A stretch of 64,000 bases of DNA, taken from positions 107,104-171,103 of the forward strand of contig NZ_BONQ01000029.1 of assembly GCF_016862795.1 (NCBI RefSeq). The letters run 5' to 3'. Origin of the DNA: Dactylosporangium siamense (GTDB taxonomy: Bacteria; Actinomycetota; Actinomycetes; Mycobacteriales; Micromonosporaceae). This document shows, piece by piece, positions 34,501 to 43,668 of this stretch. Every line of letters starts with the position of its first letter. The stretch's first letter is position 1. The notes below the pieces were generated by a model. That model had not been told where the DNA came from. It made no database searches and saw only the letters and a list, made by a program, of their open reading frames with translations. A program made the translations under genes and the position numbers.

Positions 34501-34538
34501 GCCGCGATCCGCTCAGTACTGGCTGTCACCGCTTACCG
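34501..34538. repeat. 38-bp dispersed repeat, copy 1
   Basis: Same sequence family as 41813-41850 and 43163-43200, all in the same orientation; shared core GTCACCGC(T/C)TACCG preceded by GCCGCGAT. Here it abuts the truncated end of an IS110 transposase. Confidence 0.85.
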
Positions 34539-34800
34539 TTGCGCAGCTGGACGATGGCCATGATGTGCAGGACCCGGTTGATGCGCCGGTTCCCGGCGCG
34601 GGAAAGCCGGTGGCGGTGCTGGTCGCCGGAGGACGCGTCGATGAGCGCGGTGCCGTTCCAGGATGCGAAGTGGTCTCGGCTGGCGAAGCGGCCGACGTCG
34701 CCGATGTCGCCCAGCAGCCGGGCGGCGCCGGACGGGCCGATGCCGTTGAGGTGCTGCACGGTGGGCGATGTGCCGGCCGAATTGCCGTTGAATCATGACA
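34526..34800 (-). pseudogene. IS110-family transposase, C-terminal remnant
   Basis: About 90 codons of the IS110 transposase C-terminal domain remain: GIGPSGAARLLGDIGDVGRF, HFASWNGTALIDASSGDQ, then HRLSRAGNRRINRVLHIMAIVQLRN. Both the N-terminal DEDD catalytic domain and the end after QLRN are missing; a short non-homologous tail reaches a stop at 34526 in the 38-bp repeat. It cannot be active. It occupies the centre of the 474-bp gap 34437-34910, in which I find no intact gene. Confidence 0.88.
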
Positions 34801-34910
34801 GTTGTGTGACGAAACTGCCGGACCCGAATGTTCATCCGGGTGTTCCCTCCTGCTGGCCAACGATCGGCAAGACTCAGCGCGAACCAAGATCCTCTATTCG
34901 GAGTACAGCC

Positions 34911-35609
34911 TTGGCCACGCGCGGAAGACGGCAGCGGCGGGGAGCGGTGTGCCTGGTGGCGCTCGCGGTCCTCGCCGGGTTCGCCGTTCCCGGGACGGCG
35001 GCGGCGCACCCGTTCGGCGACCCGCAGACCGTCGCCGTCGGCCTCGGCGACAACCGGCCCGACGTCGTGCGGGTGCGGTGGCGGGTCGGCGGGTCCGACG
35101 ACCTGACGCTGCTCGGGGTGTCGCTCGGCATCCTGCCGCAGGACCGGGTCATGCTCGACGGCGCCGTCTTCTACCGCGACACGGACGCGGCGGCGATCGC
35201 GCCCGCGCCGGCGTTCGCGAAGTACCTCCTCGAACGGATCACGGTCCAGACCAACCGTCAGGCCTGTCCAGGGGTGCTGCAGCCGATCGACGAACTCGCC
35301 AAGCGGGGCGTGACGATCGACTACACCTGCCCGGGGCCGGTCGGGACCGCGTCGGTCGCCGTGCGGACGCTGACCGACCTGCACCCGGCCTACCAGACCC
35401 TGGCCACCGGGCCCGACGGGCAGCGGACGGTGTACCGCCAGGGCGCCGACTCCCACGACTGGCCCCTCGGCGACTCGCCGGCCACCGTGCCCGCGTCCGG
35501 CAGTGGTGCCGCGATCCAGCTCGGCGCGGTCGTCGCCGGCGTGCTGGTCGCGATCGCTGTCGTTTGGCTGGTGGGCCGTCGGATGCGGCGCAGGAGGGCA
35601 CCGGCATGA
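34911..35609 (+). CDS. Exported, C-terminally membrane-anchored protein next to NicO
   Basis: 232 residues from TTG 34911. A signal peptide (about 1-36, RRQRRG...LVALAVLAGFAVPGTAAAHP) is followed by a beta-rich extracellular domain (about 37-195), a transmembrane helix (AIQLGAVVAGVLVAIAVVWLVG) and a basic cytoplasmic tail (RRMRRRRAPA). Cysteines in RQACPG and DYTCPG may form a disulfide. The stop overlaps the NicO start (ATGA), a strong sign of joint function in metal transport. The start codon is uncertain. I do not know a family name. Confidence 0.72.
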   Translation: MATRGRRQRRGAVCLVALAVLAGFAVPGTAAAHPFGDPQTVAVGLGDNRPDVVRVRWRVGGSDDLTLLGVSLGILPQDRVMLDGAVFYRDTDAAAIAPAPAFAKYLLERITVQTNRQACPGVLQPIDELAKRGVTIDYTCPGPVGTASVAVRTLTDLHPAYQTLATGPDGQRTVYRQGADSHDWPLGDSPATVPASGSGAAIQLGAVVAGVLVAIAVVWLVGRRMRRRRAPA

Positions 35610-36352
35610 GCGACCGGTTGCAGGAGTTCGTCAACGCTCCGGGCATCGCGCCGCTCGCGTTCCTGTTCGCGTTCCTGGCCGGCGCCGGGCACGCGCTGGG
35701 GCCCGGGCACGGCAAGAGCCTCGCGGCGGCGTACCTCGCGGGCTCCCGCGGCCGGGTCCGCGACGCCGCCTGGCTCGGCGGCACGGTCGCCGCGATGCAC
35801 ACCGTGTCGGTGCTCGCCATCGGCGTCGCCTGGACGTTCTTCTCGCTGTCCGACCTGGTCCGGATGGAGCAGCTGACCGGCTGGCTCCAGCTGGTCGCGG
35901 GCCTGCTCGTCATCGGCACCGGCATCTGGCTGATCCGCCGCAACATGCACGGTCATCACCATCACCATCATCACGACGCGCACGACCACGACCACGAGCA
36001 CGGCCATGAGCACGACCACGAGCACGGCCAGGTGAAGAAGCCCGGGCTGGTGCTGCTCGGGATGTCCGGCGGGCTCACCCCCTCGCCGGCCGCGTTCCTC
36101 GTCCTCGCCACCGGGCTGTTCGTCGGCCGCGCCGGGTTCGCGCTGCTGCTCGTGCTCACCTTCGGCGCCGGCATGGCCGTCGTCCTCTTCGGCGTCGGCG
36201 TCCTCGCGATCGCCGGCCGCACCGTTCTCAGCCGGACACCCCGGCTCCACGCCGCCGCCCGCGTGGCCCCCGTCCTCGCCGCCGGCAGCATCACCGTCTT
36301 CGGCGCCGGCATCGTCGCGTTCGCCGCGATGCACCTCGTCACCGTCACATAA
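35606..36352 (+). CDS. NicO-type nickel/cobalt transporter
   Basis: 248 residues, ATG 35606 after GGAGG. A GHALGPGHGKSLAAAYLAG motif near residue 28-46 and HTVSVLAIGV near 70 fit the HoxN/NicO fold, with about six transmembrane segments. Between helices 3 and 4 is a 27-residue His/Asp/Glu-rich loop (about 114-142), the typical metal-binding loop of RcnA/NicO efflux proteins. Lying between an exported anchor protein and a giant secreted metallophosphoesterase, it may supply or remove the metal for that enzyme. Direction of transport cannot be decided. Confidence 0.85.
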   Translation: MSDRLQEFVNAPGIAPLAFLFAFLAGAGHALGPGHGKSLAAAYLAGSRGRVRDAAWLGGTVAAMHTVSVLAIGVAWTFFSLSDLVRMEQLTGWLQLVAGLLVIGTGIWLIRRNMHGHHHHHHHDAHDHDHEHGHEHDHEHGQVKKPGLVLLGMSGGLTPSPAAFLVLATGLFVGRAGFALLLVLTFGAGMAVVLFGVGVLAIAGRTVLSRTPRLHAAARVAPVLAAGSITVFGAGIVAFAAMHLVTVT

Positions 36353-36360
36353 GGAGAACC

Positions 36361-39300
36361 ATGAGGCACCGACTACGGCGGGCGCTCTCGATCGCGCTCG
36401 CCGTCGTCCTCGCCGGCGGGTCCGTGCCCACGGACGCCGTCGCCGAGAACGCACCGCCGCTGACCGGCGGCGCGCCCGTGCTCAACCTGAGCGACGGGCA
36501 GACCCTCGAAGGGCGGGTCCGGGTCGAGGCCGAGCCGACCGTGGAGAACGACTCCGTCGTCGCGCTGACCGTCGACGGCAAGGCCGTTGGGGCCGCGCCG
36601 ACGAAGGGCACGGCGCGCTTCGCGTTCGACATGGGCGGCAACGGCACCGAGGCCCGCTACCACAACTACATCACCGTCAACGACCACACGGCCGAGGCGG
36701 ACCGGGTCTACTTCCCGGACATCCCCGGCGGCCGCAGCGGCGTCCTGCAGTTCCCCGGCGCCTGGCTGCACGCGGGCGTCAACACGGTCACCGTGCACGC
36801 CGGCGCGAACTGGGTCGACACCACCAACGCCAACGCGGTGGGCGTGGAGACACTGCCGTTCGGCGAGGGCCTGCGCTGCCCGAACTACGACGACTTCCCG
36901 CTGAGCAGCCTCGCCCTCAGCCTGCTCGGCGTCGTGGCCGACGGCGAGGCGAACGCGTTCAGCTACAGCTTCGGTGACGGCACCTGCGGCAGCTCCAAGA
37001 ACCTGCTGGTGAAGGACCTGACGTTCGTCGTCTCCGGCGAGCCCGGCTCGACCGCCGGCCTGGGCGTCGACCTCGACACCAGCACGCTGGACAACGGCGC
37101 CCACGCGGTCGTCGCGACCACGAGGTCCGGCGCCACCGCGCAGGCGCTCGTCGCCGTGAACAACGCGCCCGCCGGTGCCCCGAAGATCTCCCCGGCCGAC
37201 GGCTCGCTCGTGCGCGGCAGCCAGCCGGTCATCGCCGCGCTCGCCGGCGCGCCCGGCGTCGGCAGCGTGCAGTCGCTGGCGATCGACGGCGCCCCGGCCG
37301 AGAACGCGGAGTTCCTCGCGGCCGGCACCGCGACGCTCGCGCTGACCGTCGAGGCCGGCAACTCGGCCGAGGCGAAGTACCACAACTACTTGCTCATCAA
37401 CGGCAACCGGGTCGACCTCGGCGGCGACTACGGCGTCGCCGGCGCCGAGACCGCGACGCTCAAGGTGCCGCACCGGTACCTCAAGTCCGGCGACAACACC
37501 ATCCTGCTCAAGACCGGCGACTACAACGGCACCCTCAGCGGCGCCACCTGCGCCAACCACGACGACTTCCGGGTCACCCGGGCGTCGGTGAGCCTCACGC
37601 TGGGCACATCCGGGACGGTCACCGCCGGCCCGACGTACCTGGTCACCACCGCCACGAGCGGCGCGGTGACGAGGGAGGCGACGACCGCCGCCTCCCTCGC
37701 CCTGGGCGACGGCACCTGCGGCGCCAACAAGGAGGCCGAGTTCCACTTCGACGTGGCCGACGCCCCCACCACCCGCACGGTCGACACGCTCGGCGCGGGC
37801 ACCGACGCCCACCTGCGGGTGTTCGTCGGCGGCAACGGCGCCGACAGCGGCTTCGACAACGTCGTACGGATCAACGGCATCCCGCGGAACCTCGGCATCT
37901 GGGAGAAGGAGGTCGCCGACCTCGCGTTCCCGAACGAGTGGCTCGTCCCCGGCGTCAACGTCGTCGAGTTCGTCGCCGGTAGCGACCACGGCAGCGCCAA
38001 GGCCGGCGGCTGCGACAACTACGACGACTTCACGCTGCGCGACTTCCAGCTCGCCCCGGCGGGCGCGAAGGCGACGCTGCTGAGCCGCGAGATCGCCGGG
38101 AACACCGTCACGATCGGCTCGGCGAGCTACCCGGCCGGCCAGCCGGTGACCGTGTACATCGGCGACGGCACCTGCGGCAGCAGCAGCAACGGCGTGCTCA
38201 CCAAGAGCGTCCTGTTCGACGTCACCGCCGAGAACGGCGGTGCGCTGCCCGCGCTCGGCCGGCGCGCCGACGTCGACACCACCAAGCTCGGCGACGGCGG
38301 GCACAGCATCACGGCCGTTGTCGGCGACAAGACCTCGACCCGGCGGTTCACCGTCGACAACACCGCGCCGGAGGTGGCCGACAGCGTGCCGGCCGAGGGC
38401 CAGCGGCTCACGTCGACCGTCGCGCTCGTGGTGCAGGTCAAGGACGCCTCCGGGATTGCCGGCACGCCGGTGATCACGCTCGACGGCAAGGCCGTCGCGC
38501 AGGGCGCCCTGATCGGCCGAGGCCTGGCCGCCGGTGCGCACACGATCGCGGTTACCGTGGCCGACGTGCTCGGCAACACGGCCACCCGGGAGATCCACTT
38601 CACCAGCGCGAGCATCCCGGACGTGCCATCCGAGCTGACCGCGACCGTCGGGGACCCCAACGCGCCCGGCGCCACGCTGTCGGCGAAGATCCCCGGACCG
38701 GCCGGCGTGCCGCTCACGGCGACCTTCACCAAGGCCGACCAGGTCCTGCCGACCGGCGGCTACCAGGGCACGGCGACGTCGGTGCCGACCACGCTCGACG
38801 TGTCCCACGACGCCGCGGTGCAGCTGGCGTCGCTCCAGCCGCTCGACGGCCGGACGATCGACACGCCGTCCGGGCGTGACGTGGTGTTCCAGCGCTACGA
38901 CCTGAGCGTCGGCACCGCGCAGGACCCCATCCTGCGGTGGGAGGGCAACATCGACCCCGAGCGGGTCGTGGCGCTGCGCGTGTGGGACCCGGCGGCCAAG
39001 CGCTGGACGGTGCTCACCAGCTCCCGCGGGCAGGCCGGCCACACCACCGTGCTGGCCGCGCCGGTCGGCGCCGAGCACCGCGACGGCGGGACCCTCCACG
39101 TCCTGGTCACCGGCGAGGACCCCTTCGCCGACGACCTGTCGCCCCGCGACGCGACGGCGCAGCAGGACAAGGACCGCTTCGAGGACCCGGGCACCTACGA
39201 CTTCGCGCTCGCGCACTTCACCGACACGCAGTACCTCAGTGAGGGCGCGGCCGGCGGCACCTACGACGACTGGGACGGCCGCGCCGAGCCCTCCGACGTG

Positions 39301-41319
39301 ATGGCCGCCGAGGAGCAGGCGATCTGGGCCGCGGCGTACCGCAACACCACCCAGTGGATCGCCGACAACCGCGAGGGACGCAAGATCGCGTACACCGCGC
39401 ACACCGGCGACATCATCGAGAACGACTACTACGACCCGCTCGCCAAGAACCCGGACGGCACACTGCTGCGGCCCGGCCTCAACGAGCAGGTCGAGCGGGA
39501 GCTCGCGGCGGCGTCGGAGTACCAGAAGGTGCTCGACGACAACGGCGTGGTCAACCAGGTCATCGCCGGCAACCACGACGACCAGCTGGGCGCCGAGACC
39601 GGTCCGGACTCGCGGTTCAGCAAGACGTTCAGCGCCGACCGGTACTACGGTGTCGCCAAGAGCTGGCCGGCGGGCACCGAGTACCACGCCTGGGACGAGC
39701 AGGTCGCGGCCGACGGCAGCGTCATCCCCGGCAAGGACAACCAGAACAACTACGTGCTGTTCTCCGCCGGCGGCCTGGACTTCGTCGCGGTCGGCCTGTC
39801 CTACGGCGTGACGCCGCAGGAGGCCAGGTGGGCCGACTCGGTGTTCAAGCGGTACAAGGACCGCAACGGCATCCTGCTGTCGCACGACTACCTGAAGCCG
39901 TCGGTCAACCCGGACGGCCGCGGCGCGGACTTCTCGGCGCCGGACGGCTCGCCGCTCTACAAGCAGGTCGTCGAGGCCAACCCGAACGTCTTCCTGGTGC
40001 TGGCCGGCCACGAGCACGGCGTCGGCACCAACGTGAAGTCGAAGGTCGGCGTCACGGTCACCCACGACGTCGTGGAACTGCTGGCGGACTACCAGTTCTA
40101 CACGGTGTCCGCCGGTGACCTGTGGCCCGGCCGGGTCGACGCGAGCGGCAACATCGACGTCAACGGCGACGGCACGGTGGACCACAAGGCCACCGACCGC
40201 CTCCAGTTCGGCGCGAGCTTCCTGCGCCTGCTGCAGTTCGACGTCGACCGGGCCGAGGTGCACATCGACACGTACTCGCCGTTCCTGAACAACTTCGGGG
40301 CGACCGAGTACGACATCCGGGCCGACGGCAGCCAGACGAAGCCGCGGTACAACGGGGCCGAGGACAACCTGACCCTGCCGGTCGACCTCACCAGCCGCAA
40401 GACGTCGTTCGCCACCGACTCCCTCGCGCTGTACGTGCCGGGCGGCACGATCGCGCAGCAGGAGGTCACGGCGAACGGGACCGCGACGGTCACCTGGTCC
40501 GGGCTCGCGCCGGCCACGTCGTACGGCTGGATCGTCTCGGCGACGAGCGCCGACGGCGGCGCGGCGGTGGCCCAGCCGGCGGTCTTCCGCACGGTCACGG
40601 CCAAGCCGCAGGTGACGGCGACGGCCGCGCCGGTCGACTGGGGCACCGCGGCGAAGGTGGACGTCACCGTGGCCGCCGGCGGCCTGCCGGTCACCGGCAA
40701 GGTCGAGCTGCGCGAGGGCACGACGCAGCGCGGTACCGCGGAACTCGCCGCGGGCAAGGCGAGCTTCACCCTGCCGGCCGGCCTGTCCGGCGGCGTCCAC
40801 AACCTGACCGCGGCCTACCTCGGCACCGACGGCTACGAGCCGGCCGAGGCCGGCGTCGCGGTGACGGTGAACCTGCCGCCGGCCTGGGTCGCGACCACGC
40901 AGTACAAGTTCAACGCCCGGGTCACCAACCAGGGCAAGGTGTACCAGGCGGCCTGGGCGACGCAGAACCAGAAGCCCGGCGACCCGAACGGCCCGTGGCA
41001 GGAGATCGCCATGGCCGAGGACGGCGCCGCGCTGTGGACGGCGTCGCGGATCTTCAACAACGGCGAGTACGCCACGTACCAGGGCAAGCAGTGGCGTGCC
41101 ATGTGGTGGACCCGCAACCAGGCACCGGGCGACCCGAACGGCCCATGGGAGGAGATCGCCCCGCCGCCGCCGGGTGGCGGCCCGGCGGCGTGGGCACCGA
41201 CGCGGGTCTACAACGCCGGTGACCGGGTGACGTACCAGAACCACGTGTACGAGGCGAAGTGGTACACCCGCAACCAGAAGCCGGGCGACAAGAACGGCCC
41301 CTGGAAGCTGGTCAGCTAA
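36361..41319 (+). CDS. Giant secreted metallophosphoesterase with chitin-binding-like modules
   Basis: 1652 residues, ATG 36361 behind AAGGAG. Signal peptide (1-29), then three related beta-modules, each with C-x-N-x-DDF and GDGTCG (near 173/205, 397/450 and 551/601), an Ig-like part (about 640-760), a calcineurin-like phosphoesterase domain (about 945-1230) with HFTDTQ, HTGDIIEND, GNHDDQ, LLSHDY and GHEHG, Ig/FN3-like domains (about 1380-1505) and three ~45-residue CBM5/12-like modules starting at W1510, W1559 and W1611, each ending NQ.PGD.NGPW. Likely a cell-surface or extracellular phosphohydrolase bound to chitin or wall glycan. It begins 8 bp after the nicO stop and ends at a strong terminator. 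Confidence 0.9.
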   Translation: MRHRLRRALSIALAVVLAGGSVPTDAVAENAPPLTGGAPVLNLSDGQTLEGRVRVEAEPTVENDSVVALTVDGKAVGAAPTKGTARFAFDMGGNGTEARYHNYITVNDHTAEADRVYFPDIPGGRSGVLQFPGAWLHAGVNTVTVHAGANWVDTTNANAVGVETLPFGEGLRCPNYDDFPLSSLALSLLGVVADGEANAFSYSFGDGTCGSSKNLLVKDLTFVVSGEPGSTAGLGVDLDTSTLDNGAHAVVATTRSGATAQALVAVNNAPAGAPKISPADGSLVRGSQPVIAALAGAPGVGSVQSLAIDGAPAENAEFLAAGTATLALTVEAGNSAEAKYHNYLLINGNRVDLGGDYGVAGAETATLKVPHRYLKSGDNTILLKTGDYNGTLSGATCANHDDFRVTRASVSLTLGTSGTVTAGPTYLVTTATSGAVTREATTAASLALGDGTCGANKEAEFHFDVADAPTTRTVDTLGAGTDAHLRVFVGGNGADSGFDNVVRINGIPRNLGIWEKEVADLAFPNEWLVPGVNVVEFVAGSDHGSAKAGGCDNYDDFTLRDFQLAPAGAKATLLSREIAGNTVTIGSASYPAGQPVTVYIGDGTCGSSSNGVLTKSVLFDVTAENGGALPALGRRADVDTTKLGDGGHSITAVVGDKTSTRRFTVDNTAPEVADSVPAEGQRLTSTVALVVQVKDASGIAGTPVITLDGKAVAQGALIGRGLAAGAHTIAVTVADVLGNTATREIHFTSASIPDVPSELTATVGDPNAPGATLSAKIPGPAGVPLTATFTKADQVLPTGGYQGTATSVPTTLDVSHDAAVQLASLQPLDGRTIDTPSGRDVVFQRYDLSVGTAQDPILRWEGNIDPERVVALRVWDPAAKRWTVLTSSRGQAGHTTVLAAPVGAEHRDGGTLHVLVTGEDPFADDLSPRDATAQQDKDRFEDPGTYDFALAHFTDTQYLSEGAAGGTYDDWDGRAEPSDVMAAEEQAIWAAAYRNTTQWIADNREGRKIAYTAHTGDIIENDYYDPLAKNPDGTLLRPGLNEQVERELAAASEYQKVLDDNGVVNQVIAGNHDDQLGAETGPDSRFSKTFSADRYYGVAKSWPAGTEYHAWDEQVAADGSVIPGKDNQNNYVLFSAGGLDFVAVGLSYGVTPQEARWADSVFKRYKDRNGILLSHDYLKPSVNPDGRGADFSAPDGSPLYKQVVEANPNVFLVLAGHEHGVGTNVKSKVGVTVTHDVVELLADYQFYTVSAGDLWPGRVDASGNIDVNGDGTVDHKATDRLQFGASFLRLLQFDVDRAEVHIDTYSPFLNNFGATEYDIRADGSQTKPRYNGAEDNLTLPVDLTSRKTSFATDSLALYVPGGTIAQQEVTANGTATVTWSGLAPATSYGWIVSATSADGGAAVAQPAVFRTVTAKPQVTATAAPVDWGTAAKVDVTVAAGGLPVTGKVELREGTTQRGTAELAAGKASFTLPAGLSGGVHNLTAAYLGTDGYEPAEAGVAVTVNLPPAWVATTQYKFNARVTNQGKVYQAAWATQNQKPGDPNGPWQEIAMAEDGAALWTASRIFNNGEYATYQGKQWRAMWWTRNQAPGDPNGPWEEIAPPPPGGGPAAWAPTRVYNAGDRVTYQNHVYEAKWYTRNQKPGDKNGPWKLVS

Positions 41320-41331
41320 ATCAGCCAGGCA

Positions 41332-41393
41332 GTCCTGCTGCTGGTGCCGTCCCTGATGCCGGGCGCACCAGCAGCAGGACCCGGACCCTTTTA
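41332..41393 (+). terminator. Rho-independent terminator of the NicO/phosphoesterase operon
   Basis: A perfect 16-bp stem (41332-41347 with 41365-41380, arms GTCCTGCTGCTGGTGC and its complement) with a 17-base loop is followed by CCGGACCCTTTTAG. It begins 12 bases after the phosphoesterase stop. Confidence 0.9.
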
Positions 41394-41448
41394 GCGCATC
41401 GTGTGTGCTCGCTCATCCGTCAGCAACCGCACGGCCGGTGACGCCGGG

Positions 41449-41767
41449 TCAGTTCAGTGGCGTTCGGTAGAGGACCTCAATGTGCACGATGTCGTCGTTC
41501 AGCACGCTGAGGATGAGGTAACCCGGCCACGGCGGTTCGAGGCAGAGATTGCGGTGGCCCGGGCCGTAGGCGCCAGCTGGCTTTGGACCGATGTAGAAGC
41601 TCCGGCAGAAGCCGTCTCCGCACGCGCAGACGGGCGACGACCCGCAGCTGATCGACCTGTACGGCCAGCCGGTCGTCGCTGTGTGAGTCAAGGGCCATAG
41701 CGAGCTCGGCCGTGAAGATCGGCCAGGTTTCACGCAGCAGCGATACCGGAGCTGGCTGATTGTCCAC
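41449..41767 (-). pseudogene. Frameshifted small gene, CGDGFC-containing protein
   Basis: Two overlapping minus-strand frames join into one sensible protein of about 105 residues: GTG 41767 (VDNQPAPVSLLRETWPIF) through DQLRVVAR, then in the next frame CACGDGFCRSFYIG to YRTPLN at 41449. Removing one base near 41629 restores the frame. I recognise the joined protein as resembling a small actinobacterial family with a CxCGDxFC motif and a GPGH.N motif. It could be a real mutation, a sequencing error or, less likely, programmed frameshifting. Confidence 0.7.
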
Positions 41768-41812
41768 GGCCACGCAGGCTATCCGGTCGACCGCCCGACA
41801 GTGCACTCATTT

Positions 41813-42298
41813 GCCGCGATCTGATCGCTACCGGCTGTCACCGCTTACCGCATCAGCCAGCGCACGCTCGCACCAAGGACAAAACGCGTTGCCAGCTCAG
41901 TCAGAGCCTTGGCAGCTCACCGACGTAGCCGGCCACCGACGTCGATACAGCGCCGGGCAGGATCCCGGAGCACCGCGTGCGCGAACCAGACCCGACCCGC
42001 CAACGTGGCTGGTCCGGCCAAATCAACGTGCCGTCGGAACACTCCGCCGTCACCGCACGGGCACGGCCGCTCCACCGCGAAAGCGCACGTTTTCCCAGGC
42101 CACGGGACATATCGCGAAGACGGTTCGGGCACCGCCCAAACGGATTCACGTTTTCCCAGGTCACATGCCGCGGGTGGACCCGATGTGGCAGAACCCGAAC
42201 CGCACTCACGCCGTTCAGGGCCCGATCGTGACCCTGACAGCAGTCCGTCGACGCCTACCCTGACCCGCTCACCGACAGCCGTCCGCCGCAGCGCCGTG
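41813..42298. repeat. Imperfect ~490-bp direct repeat A, copy 1
   Basis: Similar along its length to 43163-43657, about 85-95% identical by eye, with indels that break any common reading frame. It starts with the 38-bp dispersed motif (41813-41850) and contains CACGTTTTCCCAGG twice, 65 bp apart. No gene is visible; non-coding seems likely. It fills most of the gap 41768-42490. Confidence 0.9.
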
Positions 42299-42490
42299 CC
42301 TGAACAGTCGCGTGATCGGAGGGAAGGTCCGCGAGCCAAGGGTTGCCAGCACGATTGCATGATCAAATAATCTCGGTGCAGTGCCGTCGCCGCGTGTCGG
42401 CGCGAGGGTGAGGCAATGCTTGGATGGGTATGCCGCTTCCGTCGCTGTGAACGGCATTCGCACGGGCAGCGGTTCTGAGATCGAGGGCAT
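42299..42490. other. Gap before the SUFU gene, nothing recognised
   Basis: 192 bp between repeat A copy 1 and the SUFU-domain gene. A locally AT-rich stretch (GATCAAATAATCTC, 42361-42374) could hold the promoter, but no clear -35/-10 pair is seen. Confidence 0.5.
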
Positions 42491-43078
42491 GTGGTGGATC
42501 CGGACAGCAAGGCGCAGCAGGCGGCGGTGCAGGCAACCGCGGCGCACGTGCAGGCATTCTTCGTCGGCCATGACGTGGAGAGCATCGCGTACGACCTCGG
42601 GTCTGGCCGCCGTGGAGCGGTGCCCGACCTGCGTGTCATGGTCGTCGGTCCGGGCCCTCGCAGTGGCGCATGGGCGTACGTGACCGCTGGCTGCTGGTCG
42701 GCCGTCAACGTTGACGGCCACGGGATTGAGTTCGTGATGACATCGCAACGGCGGGAGCCGGCCCTCGTCGATCTGATCGCGATGGTTGCCTTCTACCACG
42801 CGGCCCACCGCCTCGATCACTGGCACACGATGCCGATCGGCGAGCCGTGGCTGCCTGGCGCCACCTGCGATCACCTGCTCGTGAGCCTGCCCTATCTGCA
42901 CGGACCGAACCTGGAGAGATGTGAACTCCCAGCGGGGCATGCCAGGCTGTTGTGGTTGTTGCCGATCACCTCGGCCGAACTGGCGTTCCGCCAACAGCGG
43001 GGTACTGAGGCTTTAGAGCAGCGATTCGACGACGTCGGGATCGATCCGACCGATCCGCTACGCTTGTCGGTGGTGTAG
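42491..43078 (+). CDS. SUFU-domain (suppressor of fused) protein
   Basis: 195 residues. The sequence VMVVGPGPRSGAWAYVTAGC, GHGIEFVMTSQR, HTMPIGEPWLPGATCDHLLVS and LLWLLPITSAELAFRQQ are SUFU-family signatures. Bacterial SUFU proteins are widely considered immunity proteins of polymorphic toxin systems. Here no toxin is adjacent, so it is another orphan. GTG 42491 or GTG 42494 can start it. It lies between the two copies of repeat A, as if carried by a duplicated unit. Confidence 0.85.
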   Translation: MVDPDSKAQQAAVQATAAHVQAFFVGHDVESIAYDLGSGRRGAVPDLRVMVVGPGPRSGAWAYVTAGCWSAVNVDGHGIEFVMTSQRREPALVDLIAMVAFYHAAHRLDHWHTMPIGEPWLPGATCDHLLVSLPYLHGPNLERCELPAGHARLLWLLPITSAELAFRQQRGTEALEQRFDDVGIDPTDPLRLSVV

Positions 43079-43162
43079 ACGACGAGCGCCGACGTGCCGC
43101 TGATCGCCCAGTCGCGCACTGCGCCCTTTGCCGCCAGCACCTCGTGATCACGTTCCGCCCAT

Positions 43163-43657
43163 GCCGCGATGCGCTCGCTACTGACTGTCACCGCCTACCG
43201 CATCGGCTCACGCACGCTCGCACCGAGGACAAGGCGCGTTGCCGGCTCAGACAGAGCCTCAGCAGCTTCTCGACGCAGCCGGCCGCCGCCGTCAGTACCG
43301 CGCCGGACAGCACACCGAGCACCGCGCCGGAATCGCTTGCGCGAACCGGACCCAACCAACCGACGTGGCCGGTCCAGCCGATCAACATGCCGTCGAGAAC
43401 ACTCCGCCGTCACCGCACCAGCACGGCCACTCAACCGCAGACGCACACGTTCGCCCAGGTCACGGCAGATATTCGCCAGGGCGGTTCGGGCACTGCCCAG
43501 CCGATTTCACGTTTCCCCAGGTCACAACCCGTGGTGGACCCGATGTGGCAGAACCCGAACCACACCCACGCTGTTCAGGGCCCGATCGTGACCCTGACAG
43601 CCGTCCGCCGACGCCTACCCTGACCGCTCACCGACAGCCGCCCGCCGCAGCGCCGTC
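43163..43657. repeat. Imperfect ~490-bp direct repeat A, copy 2
   Basis: Second copy of repeat A, 1350 bp after the first, starting with the 38-bp motif (43163-43200). The paired motif is here CACGTTCGCCCAGG/CACGTTTCCCCAGG. Immediately before it, the minus strand of 43079-43191 encodes an orphan 5'-fragment (MTVSSERIAAWAERDHEVLA...) that ends at the SUFU stop, perhaps the start of a lost gene. Copy 2 runs directly into repeat B copy 2. Confidence 0.9.
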
Positions 43658-43668
43658 CAATGAATCCG

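Noticed and set aside
34526..34800. An intact IS110 element.
   Set aside because: Only about 90 C-terminal codons are left; the DEDD catalytic domain is missing and no element ends are seen.
36373..41244. A 1623-codon open frame on the minus strand opposite the phosphoesterase gene.
   Set aside because: Its composition is Arg/Val/Gly-rich without family motifs, as expected for the antisense of a GC-rich gene; the plus-strand protein has clear domains, a signal peptide and a ribosome binding site.
41813..42298. Protein-coding genes in the A repeats.
   Set aside because: The frames differ between copies through indels and none has a convincing start or motif.
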